Below, piece by piece: positions 15,527 to 23,374 of a stretch of 60,027 bases of DNA. The first letter of the stretch is position 1. Each line of letters opens with the position of its first letter. The notes under the pieces are model-generated. The model was not told the origin of the DNA. It made no database searches and saw only the letters and a program-made list of their open reading frames with translations. This DNA comes from Pseudomonas viridiflava (GTDB lineage Bacteria > Pseudomonadota > Gammaproteobacteria > Pseudomonadales > Pseudomonadaceae): contig NZ_UTBG01000049.1 of NCBI RefSeq assembly GCF_900580675.1, positions 1-60,027 of the forward strand, written 5' to 3'. The position numbers and the translations under genes were made by a program.

Positions 15527-16452
15527 AAATTCCAGCATTGCTGTTGACGCTGTTGTTGACCCAGACCGCCTGGGCGGCGGACCCCGCCACCCTGCGCATC
15601 GGCTACCAGAAAGGCTCGATTGCCCTGGTGTTGGCCAAGGAACATGGCCTGTTGGAAAAGCGCTTCCCACAGACGGCGGTGAAATGGGTCGAATTCCCCG
15701 CCGGCCCGCAAATGCTCGAAGCACTCAACGTCGGCGCGCTGGACGTGGGCTCGACCGGTGATATCCCGCCGCTGTTCGCTCAAGCCGCCGGGGCCGACCT
15801 GGTCTACATCGGCGCCGAACCGCCCAAGCCCAGCGCGGAAACCATCCTGGTGCGCAACGACAGTCCCCTGCATTCAGTGGCGGACTTGAAAGGCAAGAAA
15901 GTCGCGTTCCAGAAAGGCTCCAGCTCACACAACCTGATCCTGCGCGCGCTGAATAAAGCCGGCCTGAGCTACAAGGATATCCAGCCGGTGTACCTGCCAC
16001 CCGCCGATGCGCGCGCGGCGTTCGAGCAAGGCAGCGTCGACGCCTGGGCGATCTGGGAACCCTACTCGTCCCTCGCCCTGAGCCAGAGCCCCAGCCATGT
16101 GCTGGCGAATGGCGAAGGCCTGGGCCTGTCGGGGCCGGTATACACCGCGCGGCGTGAATATGCCCAGGCAAATGGGGCTTTCGTCCACGACTTGCTGGAT
16201 GAACTCAGCGCTGCCGAAGCCCTCACACGCAGCCAGCGTGAGGACAGTTTGAACGTGCTGACGGGCTTCATGGGCCTGCCCGGCGAGGTGATCGCACGCT
16301 ATATGGATAACCGCCCGCCTTCACCGATCCTGCCGATTGACGACACAATCATCCAGGCGCAGCAGGCGACGGCGGATCTGTTTTACCAGAACCGCTTGTT
16401 GCCCAAGGCGATTGAGGTGAAGAAGGCCGTGTGGAGTGTTGAAACCCACTGA
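15523..16452 (+). CDS. ABC-type aliphatic sulfonate substrate-binding protein (SsuA-like), orphan
   Basis: Periplasmic binding protein of the SsuA/TauA family: signal peptide MKIPALLLTLLLTQTAWA, then ADPATLRIGYQKGSIALVLA, and the family motifs VGSTGDIPPLFAQAAGADLVY and VDAWAIWEPYSSLA. It has 309 residues, the usual size. The gene overlaps the monooxygenase stop by four bases. No permease or ATPase of the sulfonate type follows; the next gene is a convergent FecE-like ATPase whose 3' end overlaps this gene by 104 bases. It probably works with a sulfonate permease encoded elsewhere. Confidence 0.88.
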   Translation: MKIPALLLTLLLTQTAWAADPATLRIGYQKGSIALVLAKEHGLLEKRFPQTAVKWVEFPAGPQMLEALNVGALDVGSTGDIPPLFAQAAGADLVYIGAEPPKPSAETILVRNDSPLHSVADLKGKKVAFQKGSSSHNLILRALNKAGLSYKDIQPVYLPPADARAAFEQGSVDAWAIWEPYSSLALSQSPSHVLANGEGLGLSGPVYTARREYAQANGAFVHDLLDELSAAEALTRSQREDSLNVLTGFMGLPGEVIARYMDNRPPSPILPIDDTIIQAQQATADLFYQNRLLPKAIEVKKAVWSVETH

Positions 16453-17248
16453 GATCAAAAATGTGAGTGCGGGTGCTCTTCTCTACCAGACACATCGGCG
16501 TGCCCGCCACCGGCTCCTGCATGATCTGCACCTGCACATCAAACACCTGGCGCATCAGTTCGGCACTGATCACCTCCCCCGGCGTGCCGTCGGCCACCAG
16601 TTTGCCGGCGTGCATCACCGCCAGGTGGTCGGCGTAGCGGCAGGCCTGGTTGATGTCGTGGAGCACGGTGATCACGGTTTTGCCTTCGGCGGCCAGCTCG
16701 CGCATCAGGTCGAGCAGTTCGACCTGGTGGCTGATGTCGAGGTAGGTGGTGGGTTCGTCGAGCAGTACCACCGGCGCGTTCTGCGCCAACACCATGGCCA
16801 GCCAGGCGCGTTGGCGCTGGCCACCGGAGAGATCGGCCAGGGCGCGGTCGGCCAGGTCGTCCAGTTCCAGGCGCTGCATGGCCTGGGTCACATGGGACTG
16901 GTCGCTGCCGCTCAGGCGCCCCCACAGCGAGTTATGCGGGCTGCGGCCATAAGCGACCAATTGGCGCACGCTGACGCCTTCCGGCACCGGCAACACCTGC
17001 GGCAAAAACGCGACCTGCCGCGCCAATTGGCGCGCGGACAGGCTGGCGTAGGCCTGGCCATCCAGGGTCAATTCGCCCTGGGTCGGCTTGAGGATGCGCG
17101 CGAACGCCTTGAGCAGCGTCGACTTGCCACAGCCGTTGGGGCCGATCAATGCGGTGACCTTACCCGCCGGTGGCGCGAACGACAGGCCCTGCACGATGCG
17201 TGTATTGCCGTAGCCGATATCGAGCTGGCTGGCCTTAAGAATACTCAT
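16349..17248 (-). CDS. Iron-chelate ABC transporter ATP-binding protein (FecE-like), extended C-terminus
   Basis: ATPase of a FecCD-type importer for ferric citrate or siderophores. Walker A GPNGCGKSTLL, signature LSGGQRQRAW, Walker B VVLLDEPTTYLD and the switch His (VLHDINQA) are all present. Homologues of this type usually end near residue 260. Here about 36 further residues without recognisable domain (after STRTHIFDLSG, rich in Ser and Pro) are read antisense through the 3' end of the sulfonate binding protein gene. The extension may be a lost stop codon and need not be functional. Last gene of the fecBCDE-like operon, four bases after fecD. Confidence 0.9.
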   Translation of the reverse strand: MSILKASQLDIGYGNTRIVQGLSFAPPAGKVTALIGPNGCGKSTLLKAFARILKPTQGELTLDGQAYASLSARQLARQVAFLPQVLPVPEGVSVRQLVAYGRSPHNSLWGRLSGSDQSHVTQAMQRLELDDLADRALADLSGGQRQRAWLAMVLAQNAPVVLLDEPTTYLDISHQVELLDLMRELAAEGKTVITVLHDINQACRYADHLAVMHAGKLVADGTPGEVISAELMRQVFDVQVQIMQEPVAGTPMCLVEKSTRTHIFDLSGFQHSTRPSSPQSPWATSGSGKTDPPSPAAPG

Positions 17249-17252
17249 GTGA

Positions 17253-18221
17253 TCAACCCTTGAACCGTGCCAGCAACCAAAGAAAATACGGCGCGCCGAT
17301 CACCGCCGTGAGCACCCCTGCCGGAATTTCGCTGGGCGCGATCAACGTGCGCCCGAGGGTGTCGGCCAGCACCAGCAGCAGCGCGCCGATCAGCATTGCG
17401 GCCGGCAGCAGGTACTGGTGATGCCCGCCCACCAGCCGCCGCGCCATGTGCGGCGCGACCAGGCCGATAAAGCCGATCGGCCCGATCACGCCCACGCCGA
17501 GGCTGGTGAGCAGCACCGCGCAGGCCATCGCCAGCCAGCGCGTGCGGCTGAGCGCGGTGCCCAGGCTGTGCGCCGCTTCATCGCCGAGGGCGATCAGGTT
17601 CAGCGGCTTGGCCAGGCACAGGCCGAGCGGAATCAGCACCAGGAACGGCAGCACCAGCGCCACATGGTGCCAGTTGCGGCTCCACAGGCTGCCGGTGAGC
17701 GCGAGCAAGGCGGTGTTGATATCCAGCGGGTGGGACAGGATCAGAAACTCGGTGACGCTGGACAAGGTCACCGCAATCGCCACACCCGACAGCGCAAAGC
17801 GCACCCCGGAAAAACTCACGCCGGTGTTGTATAACGCCAGCAGCAACGCGCCACCGGCACCGCCCAGGCACGCCACCAGCGGCAGCCAGGCAATCGGCAG
17901 GTGCGGCCAGCCGATGATCGCCACGGTCAGTGCGAGCCCCGCGCCCTGGGTCACGCCGAGGATTTCCGGCGAGGCCAGCGGGTTACGGATCACGCCCTGC
18001 ACAATCGCCCCGGCCAGGCCGAACGCTGCGCCTGCGAGGACCGCGATCAGGCTGCGTGGCAGGCGGTGGTTCCACACCTCGAAGTCGAGGGCGTCATGGG
18101 CCAGCAGGCGCTCGAATACGGTTGCGGGGGTGAGCCACAGGGTGCCGGCGCTGAGGCTGACAAAGCTCGCCAGCAGCAATAGGCCGAGCAGCAGCCACAG
18201 GCGCAAGGGTGGACGAGTCAT
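17253..18221 (-). CDS. Iron-chelate ABC transporter permease (FecD-like)
   Basis: One of two FecCD-family membrane subunits, 322 residues with about nine to ten membrane segments. Family motifs seen include the ALAGAAFGLAGAIVQGVIRN region and GPIGFIGLVAPHMARRLVG, the cytoplasmic loop that contacts the ATPase. The ATG at 18221 overlaps the stop of the upstream permease as ATGA. A longer in-frame reading to 19103 exists but runs through the other permease gene in a different frame and is not real. Confidence 0.92.
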   Translation of the reverse strand: MTRPPLRLWLLLGLLLLASFVSLSAGTLWLTPATVFERLLAHDALDFEVWNHRLPRSLIAVLAGAAFGLAGAIVQGVIRNPLASPEILGVTQGAGLALTVAIIGWPHLPIAWLPLVACLGGAGGALLLALYNTGVSFSGVRFALSGVAIAVTLSSVTEFLILSHPLDINTALLALTGSLWSRNWHHVALVLPFLVLIPLGLCLAKPLNLIALGDEAAHSLGTALSRTRWLAMACAVLLTSLGVGVIGPIGFIGLVAPHMARRLVGGHHQYLLPAAMLIGALLLVLADTLGRTLIAPSEIPAGVLTAVIGAPYFLWLLARFKG

Positions 18222-19207
18222 AGTGCGCGCCTGGCAAGGAACAGGAAGAACGGTGCACCGATCAAGGCCGTGACCACCCCGGCCGGGGTTTCTACCGGGA
18301 ACGCGACGGCGCGGCTGAGCAAGTCGGCACCGAGCACGATCACCGCGCCCAACGCCGCGCTCAGCGGGATCAGCCAGCGGTAATCGTTGCCGAGAAACTG
18401 GCGCAGGATATTCGGCGCAATCAGCCCGACAAAACCAATCGGCCCTACCGCGCACACGCTGGCACCGACCAGCAACAGGCTGGCGAAAAACACCTGCAAA
18501 CGCAGGCTGGCGATGCCCACGCCCAACGAGCGCGCGGCGTCTTCGCCGAGGTTGATCAAGTTCAAGCGCGGCGCACACCACAACGCCCACAGGCCGCCGA
18601 TCAAGGTGCACGGCCAGAGCAGTTGCAACTGCGCCGCGCCGACGTTGGCCAGGGAGCCGGCCAGCCAGTTCAGCACGCTTTGCGCCTGGGCCTCGACCAG
18701 GATCACCGTAAGCCGGGTCAAGGCGGCGCACAAGGCAGCGACGGCAACGCCGGCCAATACCAATCGCCCCTGGGCGGTGGTCGGCGACCAGGCGCCCCCC
18801 AGGCTGAACACCGTGATCCAGGCCAGCGCGCCGCCCAGGCAGGTCATCAGCAAGGCGCCGCCGGCGAACGGTGGCGCGACCAACCCCGTGGAGAACAACG
18901 CGAGCCCCAGTGCGGCACCGGCCGTCACACCGAACAACGAAGGCGATGCCAGGCGGTTGCGGGTGATGCCTTGCATCAATGCCCCGGCCAGGCCCAGGCA
19001 GGCGCCGACCAAGGCCGCGCACAGCGCGCGAGGTACACGCAGTTGCGCGACGATATAAGCCATATTGCCGCCCACGCTGCCCTGGTGAACCAGGCCGTTC
19101 CACGCGTCTGTCGCGGTGATGGTGAACGGTGACCAGCTGTACAACGAGAACCAGAACAACAAGGCGCCCAGCAGCACAATGCCGGTTGCGGCCACACTGC
19201 GCTGCAC
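18218..19207 (-). CDS. Iron-chelate ABC transporter permease (FecC-like)
   Basis: Second FecCD-family permease, 329 residues, with the paired motifs LVGACLGLAGALMQGITRN and GPIGFVGLIAPNILRQFLG. It begins at a GTG two bases after the stop of the binding protein gene, which suggests tight translational coupling. It forms a heterodimeric channel with the FecD-like subunit; the ligand is decided by the binding protein and receptor and cannot be read from the permease. Confidence 0.92.
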   Translation of the reverse strand: MQRSVAATGIVLLGALLFWFSLYSWSPFTITATDAWNGLVHQGSVGGNMAYIVAQLRVPRALCAALVGACLGLAGALMQGITRNRLASPSLFGVTAGAALGLALFSTGLVAPPFAGGALLMTCLGGALAWITVFSLGGAWSPTTAQGRLVLAGVAVAALCAALTRLTVILVEAQAQSVLNWLAGSLANVGAAQLQLLWPCTLIGGLWALWCAPRLNLINLGEDAARSLGVGIASLRLQVFFASLLLVGASVCAVGPIGFVGLIAPNILRQFLGNDYRWLIPLSAALGAVIVLGADLLSRAVAFPVETPAGVVTALIGAPFFLFLARRAL

Positions 19208-19209
19208 GG

Positions 19210-20130
19210 TTACTGGCTCAGTACGGCTTTGCCGCCCTTGAGGATCGCCAGGGCATCTTCGGCGATCTGTTCGGACGCCAATACCCCGCGATTACGCGCC
19301 CAGCTGTCGCCGTCGACTTCCGCCACCTGGTGGTTGCGCACGGCGCCAAGTACTTGCCACAGCGGCTGCTTGCTCCAGCTGTCGACGATGCTCGGGCGGC
19401 GGTAATGGCCGACCAGCAGCCAACCCGGATCGAGGGCGAGCAGTTGCTCCAGGCTCACGAATTCAGTCGGCGCGGCGTTGGCGCGAACCGAGGGGACTTT
19501 CAGGCCGATGGCTCGCAGCACGCTGCCGGCGTAAGAGTCCGGGCCGTGTACCGAGAAGCTGTCTTCCCGGGCGACGCCGAACAACACGCTGGCGCCGGCG
19601 GGGATTTGCCGGGCAATCTTTTTCAGGTTTTCGCGGTTCTGGGCGATGCGCGCCTGCATCTGCGGGCTTTTACCCAGTGCCTTGCCGATCAGCTCGGCGG
19701 ATTTGAGGCTGCCCTCGTAATCCTCACCGCGCGAAGGCAGCAACAGGGTCGGTGCGATGCTCGCCAGGTCGCTGTACAGCGCCTGGTGGCGGTTGAGGTC
19801 GGCGACGATCAGGTCCGGCTTGAGCCGTGCGATTTCCTCGATGCTCGGCTGCGAGCGCAGGCCCACCGACGTCCACTGGCCAATGGCCTGGCGCACGCGG
19901 GGCAACACGCGGTTGGCATCGCCATCATCGGCGGCGCCGACCGGCGTCACGTCAACGGCGGCCAGGCTGTCGAGAAAGGAGAACTCCAGCACCACCACGC
20001 GCTTCGGCGCATCCGGCAGGTGCACCGCATGCTGGCCGTCATTCAGGTCGATGGGCGCAGCGCTTAACAGGCTGGAAGAAAACGCCAGGAGGCAGGCGGC
20101 AAGGGTGGGGATGGAGCGCAGCATTCGCAT
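19210..20130 (-). CDS. Iron-chelate ABC transporter periplasmic binding protein (FecB-like)
   Basis: Periplasmic helical-backbone (TroA-fold) binding protein for an iron chelate. Signal peptide MRMLRSIPTLAACLLAF, cleavage near LSAA, followed by the fold motifs PKRVVVLEFSFLDSLAAVDV and LKPDLIVADLN. I set the start at 20130 because GAGG lies eight bases upstream and the signal peptide begins there; an upstream ATG at 20229 adds 33 residues with no signal character. A Fur-box-like sequence precedes the gene, so iron repression is likely. First gene of the fecBCDE-like operon; the receptor gene lies upstream across a REPIN. Confidence 0.9.
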   Translation of the reverse strand: MRMLRSIPTLAACLLAFSSSLLSAAPIDLNDGQHAVHLPDAPKRVVVLEFSFLDSLAAVDVTPVGAADDGDANRVLPRVRQAIGQWTSVGLRSQPSIEEIARLKPDLIVADLNRHQALYSDLASIAPTLLLPSRGEDYEGSLKSAELIGKALGKSPQMQARIAQNRENLKKIARQIPAGASVLFGVAREDSFSVHGPDSYAGSVLRAIGLKVPSVRANAAPTEFVSLEQLLALDPGWLLVGHYRRPSIVDSWSKQPLWQVLGAVRNHQVAEVDGDSWARNRGVLASEQIAEDALAILKGGKAVLSQ

Positions 20131-20214
20131 GACAAGTACCTCGGCGTTAAAACACCCCGGCTGAACAGGCTGGGGAAAACGGCGGGTACTATTCCATATC
20201 GGCGCGGCGTGATC

Positions 20215-20233
20215 AAAAAACATTCTCATTAAC
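20215..20233 (-). promoter_or_regulatory. Fur-box-like operator
   Basis: On the minus strand the sequence GTTAATGAGAATGTTTTTT matches the 19-bp Fur consensus at about 13 positions, best in the left half (TAATGAGAAT). It lies 85 bases upstream of the FecB-like start, where an iron-repressed promoter is expected. Confidence 0.6.
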
Positions 20234-20247
20234 GCTGAAAATCAAGC

Positions 20248-20335
20248 GTGGGAGCGGGCTTGCCTGCGATTGCGGTGCGTCAGTTCCAGACAGATTCACT
20301 GATACACCGCTATCGCAGGCAAGCCAGCTCCCACA
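20248..20335. repeat. REPIN (paired inverted REP sequences)
   Basis: Inverted pair GTGGGAGCGGGCTTGCCTGC and GCAGGCAAGCCAGCTCCCAC separated by about 45 bases. Same family as the element at 9957-10045. It separates the TonB receptor gene from the FecB-like gene and may act as a transcript stabiliser or partial terminator between them. Confidence 0.85.
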
Positions 20336-20349
20336 TTTTTAATCGGCGT

Positions 20350-22755
20350 CTAGAAGTCGACCGTGGCGGACAGCAGGTACGTGCGCGGCGTCGACAAGGT
20401 CAGCCCCGGTTCGCTGTCATCCGAGGCGCCCGCCGAACTCCAGTAGCGTTTATCGGCGACGTTTTCCACATTGGCGCGCAGGGTGATGTGTTTGTCATCC
20501 ACCTTGAATGCATACCGCGCGCCCACGTCGATACGGTTCCAGGCGTCGATTTCCTTGACGTTGGACTGGTCCAGGTACTGCGAGCTGGAATAAATGCCGC
20601 GGCTGGTCAGGGTCAGGCCCTCCAGGGCCGGCACGTCCCATTCGGCGCCGAGGTTGACGTTGTACTTGGGCGTGGCCGGTGCGCGGTTGCCGTCGTAGGT
20701 GCCGTTGGTGGTTTTCTGCAGGTCGCTGTCGATGTACATCACGCCACCGAGCAGGCGCACGCCCTTGAGCGGTTCGCCGAACACACTCAGCTCCGCCCCG
20801 GTGTTCTGGCGTTTGCCGTTGGGGCCGAACACCTGGGTGACGGCATTGGTTTCGTAGGCCGGTTGTTTGATACGGAACACCGCAGCAGTCACGGCGAAGG
20901 CACCGGCGTCGTATTTGGCGCCGACTTCAACCTGGCGGCTGATAAACGGCGGGAAGATTTCATCGTCGTTGACCGAGGTCGACGGCGCGACCTTGCCCTG
21001 GCTCAGGCCCTCCATGTAGTTGGCGTACAGCGACAGCTTGTCGGTGGCCTTGAACAGCAGGCCGCCGGACGGCGAGACCTTTTCTTCATCGTAGCCGGTG
21101 AGGCCTTTGACCCCGTTGTTCCAGTCATCCACCTTGACCCGCTGCCAGCGCGCGCCGAGGGTCAAGAGCAAGCGGTCGTCGAAGAAGCCCAGGGTGTCGG
21201 ACAGTGCCACGCCGCTGAATTTGTTCTCGGTGTAGACCTTGGGGTCCTGACGTGTCGCCGTGGATGGCGTCGGCGTTGGCACCGGGTTGTAGAGGTTGCT
21301 GCGCCCCCTCGCATAGCGCGCGCCGCCATTTTCAAAGTCCATGTAGAAATAGCTGGCGGCCAGGTTGACCTCATGGCTTACCGACCCGGTGTGGAACCAG
21401 TTGCGCACGCCGGCGGTGTAGGTGCGCACATTTTCATCACGGGTGAAATCCCGCGGGTCGACGTTGAAATCGCCGGCTGCATTGGTCACGGATACGGCAT
21501 GGCGCAGGAAGTCGTGGTTACTCTTACGCGCGCCCATGCCGCCGTAGAGCATCACGTTATCGCTCAAGTCGTACTCGCCGCTGAACGTACCGAAGGTGTC
21601 ATTGGTGCTGGCCTTGCTCCAGGACTGTGCGTAGTTGCGGCGCACATCGTTGGCACTCGGCACCGGCGCAGCCGCGGCTACCTGCACGCGCTCCTGGGGC
21701 GCGTCGGTGTCACGCTCGGTCCGCCCGATATCGGTGGAAAGACGCAGGCGTTCACCGCGAAAGTCCAGGCCGAGTACGGCCATCTCACGGTCGACATTCT
21801 GGTGGTCCCATTCGGTATCGCCCGACTGCTTTACGCCGTTGAAGCGGATGCCGAACTTGTTGTCCTCGCCAAAGCGCCGCCCGATATCCACCGCGCCACC
21901 GGCCTGGCTGTCGGAGGCCCAGTTGCCGGTGAACGAGTTGATGTCCTTGTCGGTGGCACGCTTGGGCACGATGTTGATCCCGCCGCCGACGCTGCCGCGC
22001 GGCGAAATGCCGTTGATCAACTGGGTGGGGCCTTTGAAGATGTCTACGCGGTCGGCCATTTCCATGTCGATGGTGTACGTCGGCAACACGCCGTACAGGC
22101 CGTTGTAGGCCACATCACTGTTGAACAGGCTGAAACCGCGGATGGTGAATTGCTCGTAGCGCCCACCGGCGGGGTTGGTGGCGCGCACCGAGGGGTCGCT
22201 GGCGATCAGGTCGCCGAGAGTGCGCGCCTGCTGGTTTTTCGCAGCTTCCTGGGTGTAGGTGGTGATGCTGAACGGGGTTTCCATAAAGTCCCGCGTGCCC
22301 AGCAGGCCCTGGTTGCCCCGCCGCGCGACCTGGCCACCGGCATAGGTGTCGCCGTCGTACAGGCCGGTGGTGCCCAAAATCGAAGTCGGCGCCAGCTCCA
22401 GGCTGCTGCCATCGGGTACCGGCACCAGCATGTACGCTTGGTCGCCCATCGGTTGCAGTTGCAGGCCCGAGCCCTGCAGCAAGCGCGCAAAGCCCTCCTC
22501 CACCCCGTACTCGCCGGACAAACCGCTGCTGCTGCGCCCGCTGACCAGCGCCGGGTCGACAGACAGATTGACCCCCGACAAGCCGGCAAAACGCGTCAAC
22601 GCCGCACTCAAGCTGCCGGCCGGCACCTGGTAGCTGCGGCGGGTGGCCGCGTCTTCGGCGTAGCTGACAGCGGTGAAGAATGGGCTGGCGCTGAGGCTCA
22701 GCATCAGGCTCAGTTTGAGCAACGGGCGCAAGCGCAAAGGTAGAACTGCGGGCAT
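20350..22755 (-). CDS. TonB-dependent siderophore receptor with N-terminal STN signalling domain
   Basis: Outer-membrane ferric-siderophore receptor of 801 residues. After a signal peptide (cleavage near VSYA) comes an STN domain, residues about 35-115 (SYQVPAGSLSAALTRFAGLS, LLQGSGLQLQPMGD), then plug (TTYTQEAAKNQQARTLGDLI, GGGINIVPKRA) and barrel ending in TYLLSATVDF. STN domains usually contact a FecR-type anti-sigma factor in the periplasm, but no fecI or fecR gene is adjacent. The FecBCDE-like operon lies directly downstream on the same strand and probably carries the same chelate inward. The siderophore cannot be named from sequence alone. Confidence 0.9.
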   Translation of the reverse strand: MPAVLPLRLRPLLKLSLMLSLSASPFFTAVSYAEDAATRRSYQVPAGSLSAALTRFAGLSGVNLSVDPALVSGRSSSGLSGEYGVEEGFARLLQGSGLQLQPMGDQAYMLVPVPDGSSLELAPTSILGTTGLYDGDTYAGGQVARRGNQGLLGTRDFMETPFSITTYTQEAAKNQQARTLGDLIASDPSVRATNPAGGRYEQFTIRGFSLFNSDVAYNGLYGVLPTYTIDMEMADRVDIFKGPTQLINGISPRGSVGGGINIVPKRATDKDINSFTGNWASDSQAGGAVDIGRRFGEDNKFGIRFNGVKQSGDTEWDHQNVDREMAVLGLDFRGERLRLSTDIGRTERDTDAPQERVQVAAAAPVPSANDVRRNYAQSWSKASTNDTFGTFSGEYDLSDNVMLYGGMGARKSNHDFLRHAVSVTNAAGDFNVDPRDFTRDENVRTYTAGVRNWFHTGSVSHEVNLAASYFYMDFENGGARYARGRSNLYNPVPTPTPSTATRQDPKVYTENKFSGVALSDTLGFFDDRLLLTLGARWQRVKVDDWNNGVKGLTGYDEEKVSPSGGLLFKATDKLSLYANYMEGLSQGKVAPSTSVNDDEIFPPFISRQVEVGAKYDAGAFAVTAAVFRIKQPAYETNAVTQVFGPNGKRQNTGAELSVFGEPLKGVRLLGGVMYIDSDLQKTTNGTYDGNRAPATPKYNVNLGAEWDVPALEGLTLTSRGIYSSSQYLDQSNVKEIDAWNRIDVGARYAFKVDDKHITLRANVENVADKRYWSSAGASDDSEPGLTLSTPRTYLLSATVDF

Positions 22756-22863
22756 TGGAGGAAGCTCTCGATTTTGTTCACTTACCTGGAATGACCGATG
22801 AAGTGAAAAAAGGGGACAGGCTTCGCCAACTTTTTTTCAAACGATGGGAATTTCAGCCCCATC

Positions 22864-23310
22864 TCACTGACTGGCCGACTCATCTGTATAGATGACGGTC
22901 TGCGCACTGTTGCCGGCGACGGTTTGCCGAGTGAAATAGATGTCACCGTCGTCGGTCAGAATTTCATAATCCACTTTACGGGGCTCGCTGGCGTGCTTGA
23001 TGATTTTCAGCACACGCTGGAATTTCACGCTTTGCGTGCCGTTCTGGTTGGGTCCGGTGAGTACATTCACACTTTGAAACCAGCCAGCGTGCCGCTTGTT
23101 GCTCAGCAAGGCGCCGGTCATCGCTTCAAACCGCTCCAACCGGGTGAACCCCCACAGCGTTTGCTCCTCGACCGGTGCGCCGGGCGTGGCCGAACCGGTA
23201 AACACAAACAGGTTGATCGCCGGGCTGTCTTCGCAAAAGAAATCGTAGGGGACCAGGCCGTCGACCATTTTCCGGCCGGGAACGAAGCCCTTTTTATGCA
23301 CTTGAAACAT
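22864..23310 (-). CDS. Hypothetical protein, 148 residues
   Basis: I do not recognise this protein. It has no signal peptide or membrane segment and appears soluble, with mixed alpha/beta composition (LWGFTRLERFEAMTG, VKFQRVLKIIKHA, YEILTDDGDIYFTRQTV). The ATG at 23310 is five bases after GGAGG; a GTG two codons earlier is less well placed. It stands alone between the TonB receptor and the two-component system, each on the same strand, with gaps of about 108 and 64 bases. Confidence 0.65.
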   Translation of the reverse strand: MFQVHKKGFVPGRKMVDGLVPYDFFCEDSPAINLFVFTGSATPGAPVEEQTLWGFTRLERFEAMTGALLSNKRHAGWFQSVNVLTGPNQNGTQSVKFQRVLKIIKHASEPRKVDYEILTDDGDIYFTRQTVAGNSAQTVIYTDESASQ

Positions 23311-23374
23311 CGCCACCTCCGCTCAATAGGACCACCGAACCATCGAGTCTAAAGAGGCGCAACGTACAGGGCCG

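Noticed and set aside
17253..19103. A 616-codon open frame on the minus strand covering both iron permease genes
   Set aside because: Only the part up to 18221 (FecD-like) has permease sequence; the rest is an out-of-frame reading of the FecC-like gene, rich in Arg and Gly, and the real second permease starts at 19207 in another frame.
20248..22743. An 831-codon frame antisense to the STN receptor
   Set aside because: Same reason: no motifs, and the opposite strand has a complete, well-supported receptor. It would also start inside a REPIN.
22756..22863. A FecI-type or Fur-controlled promoter before the STN receptor
   Set aside because: No convincing Fur box or ECF promoter pair could be aligned in this short gap.
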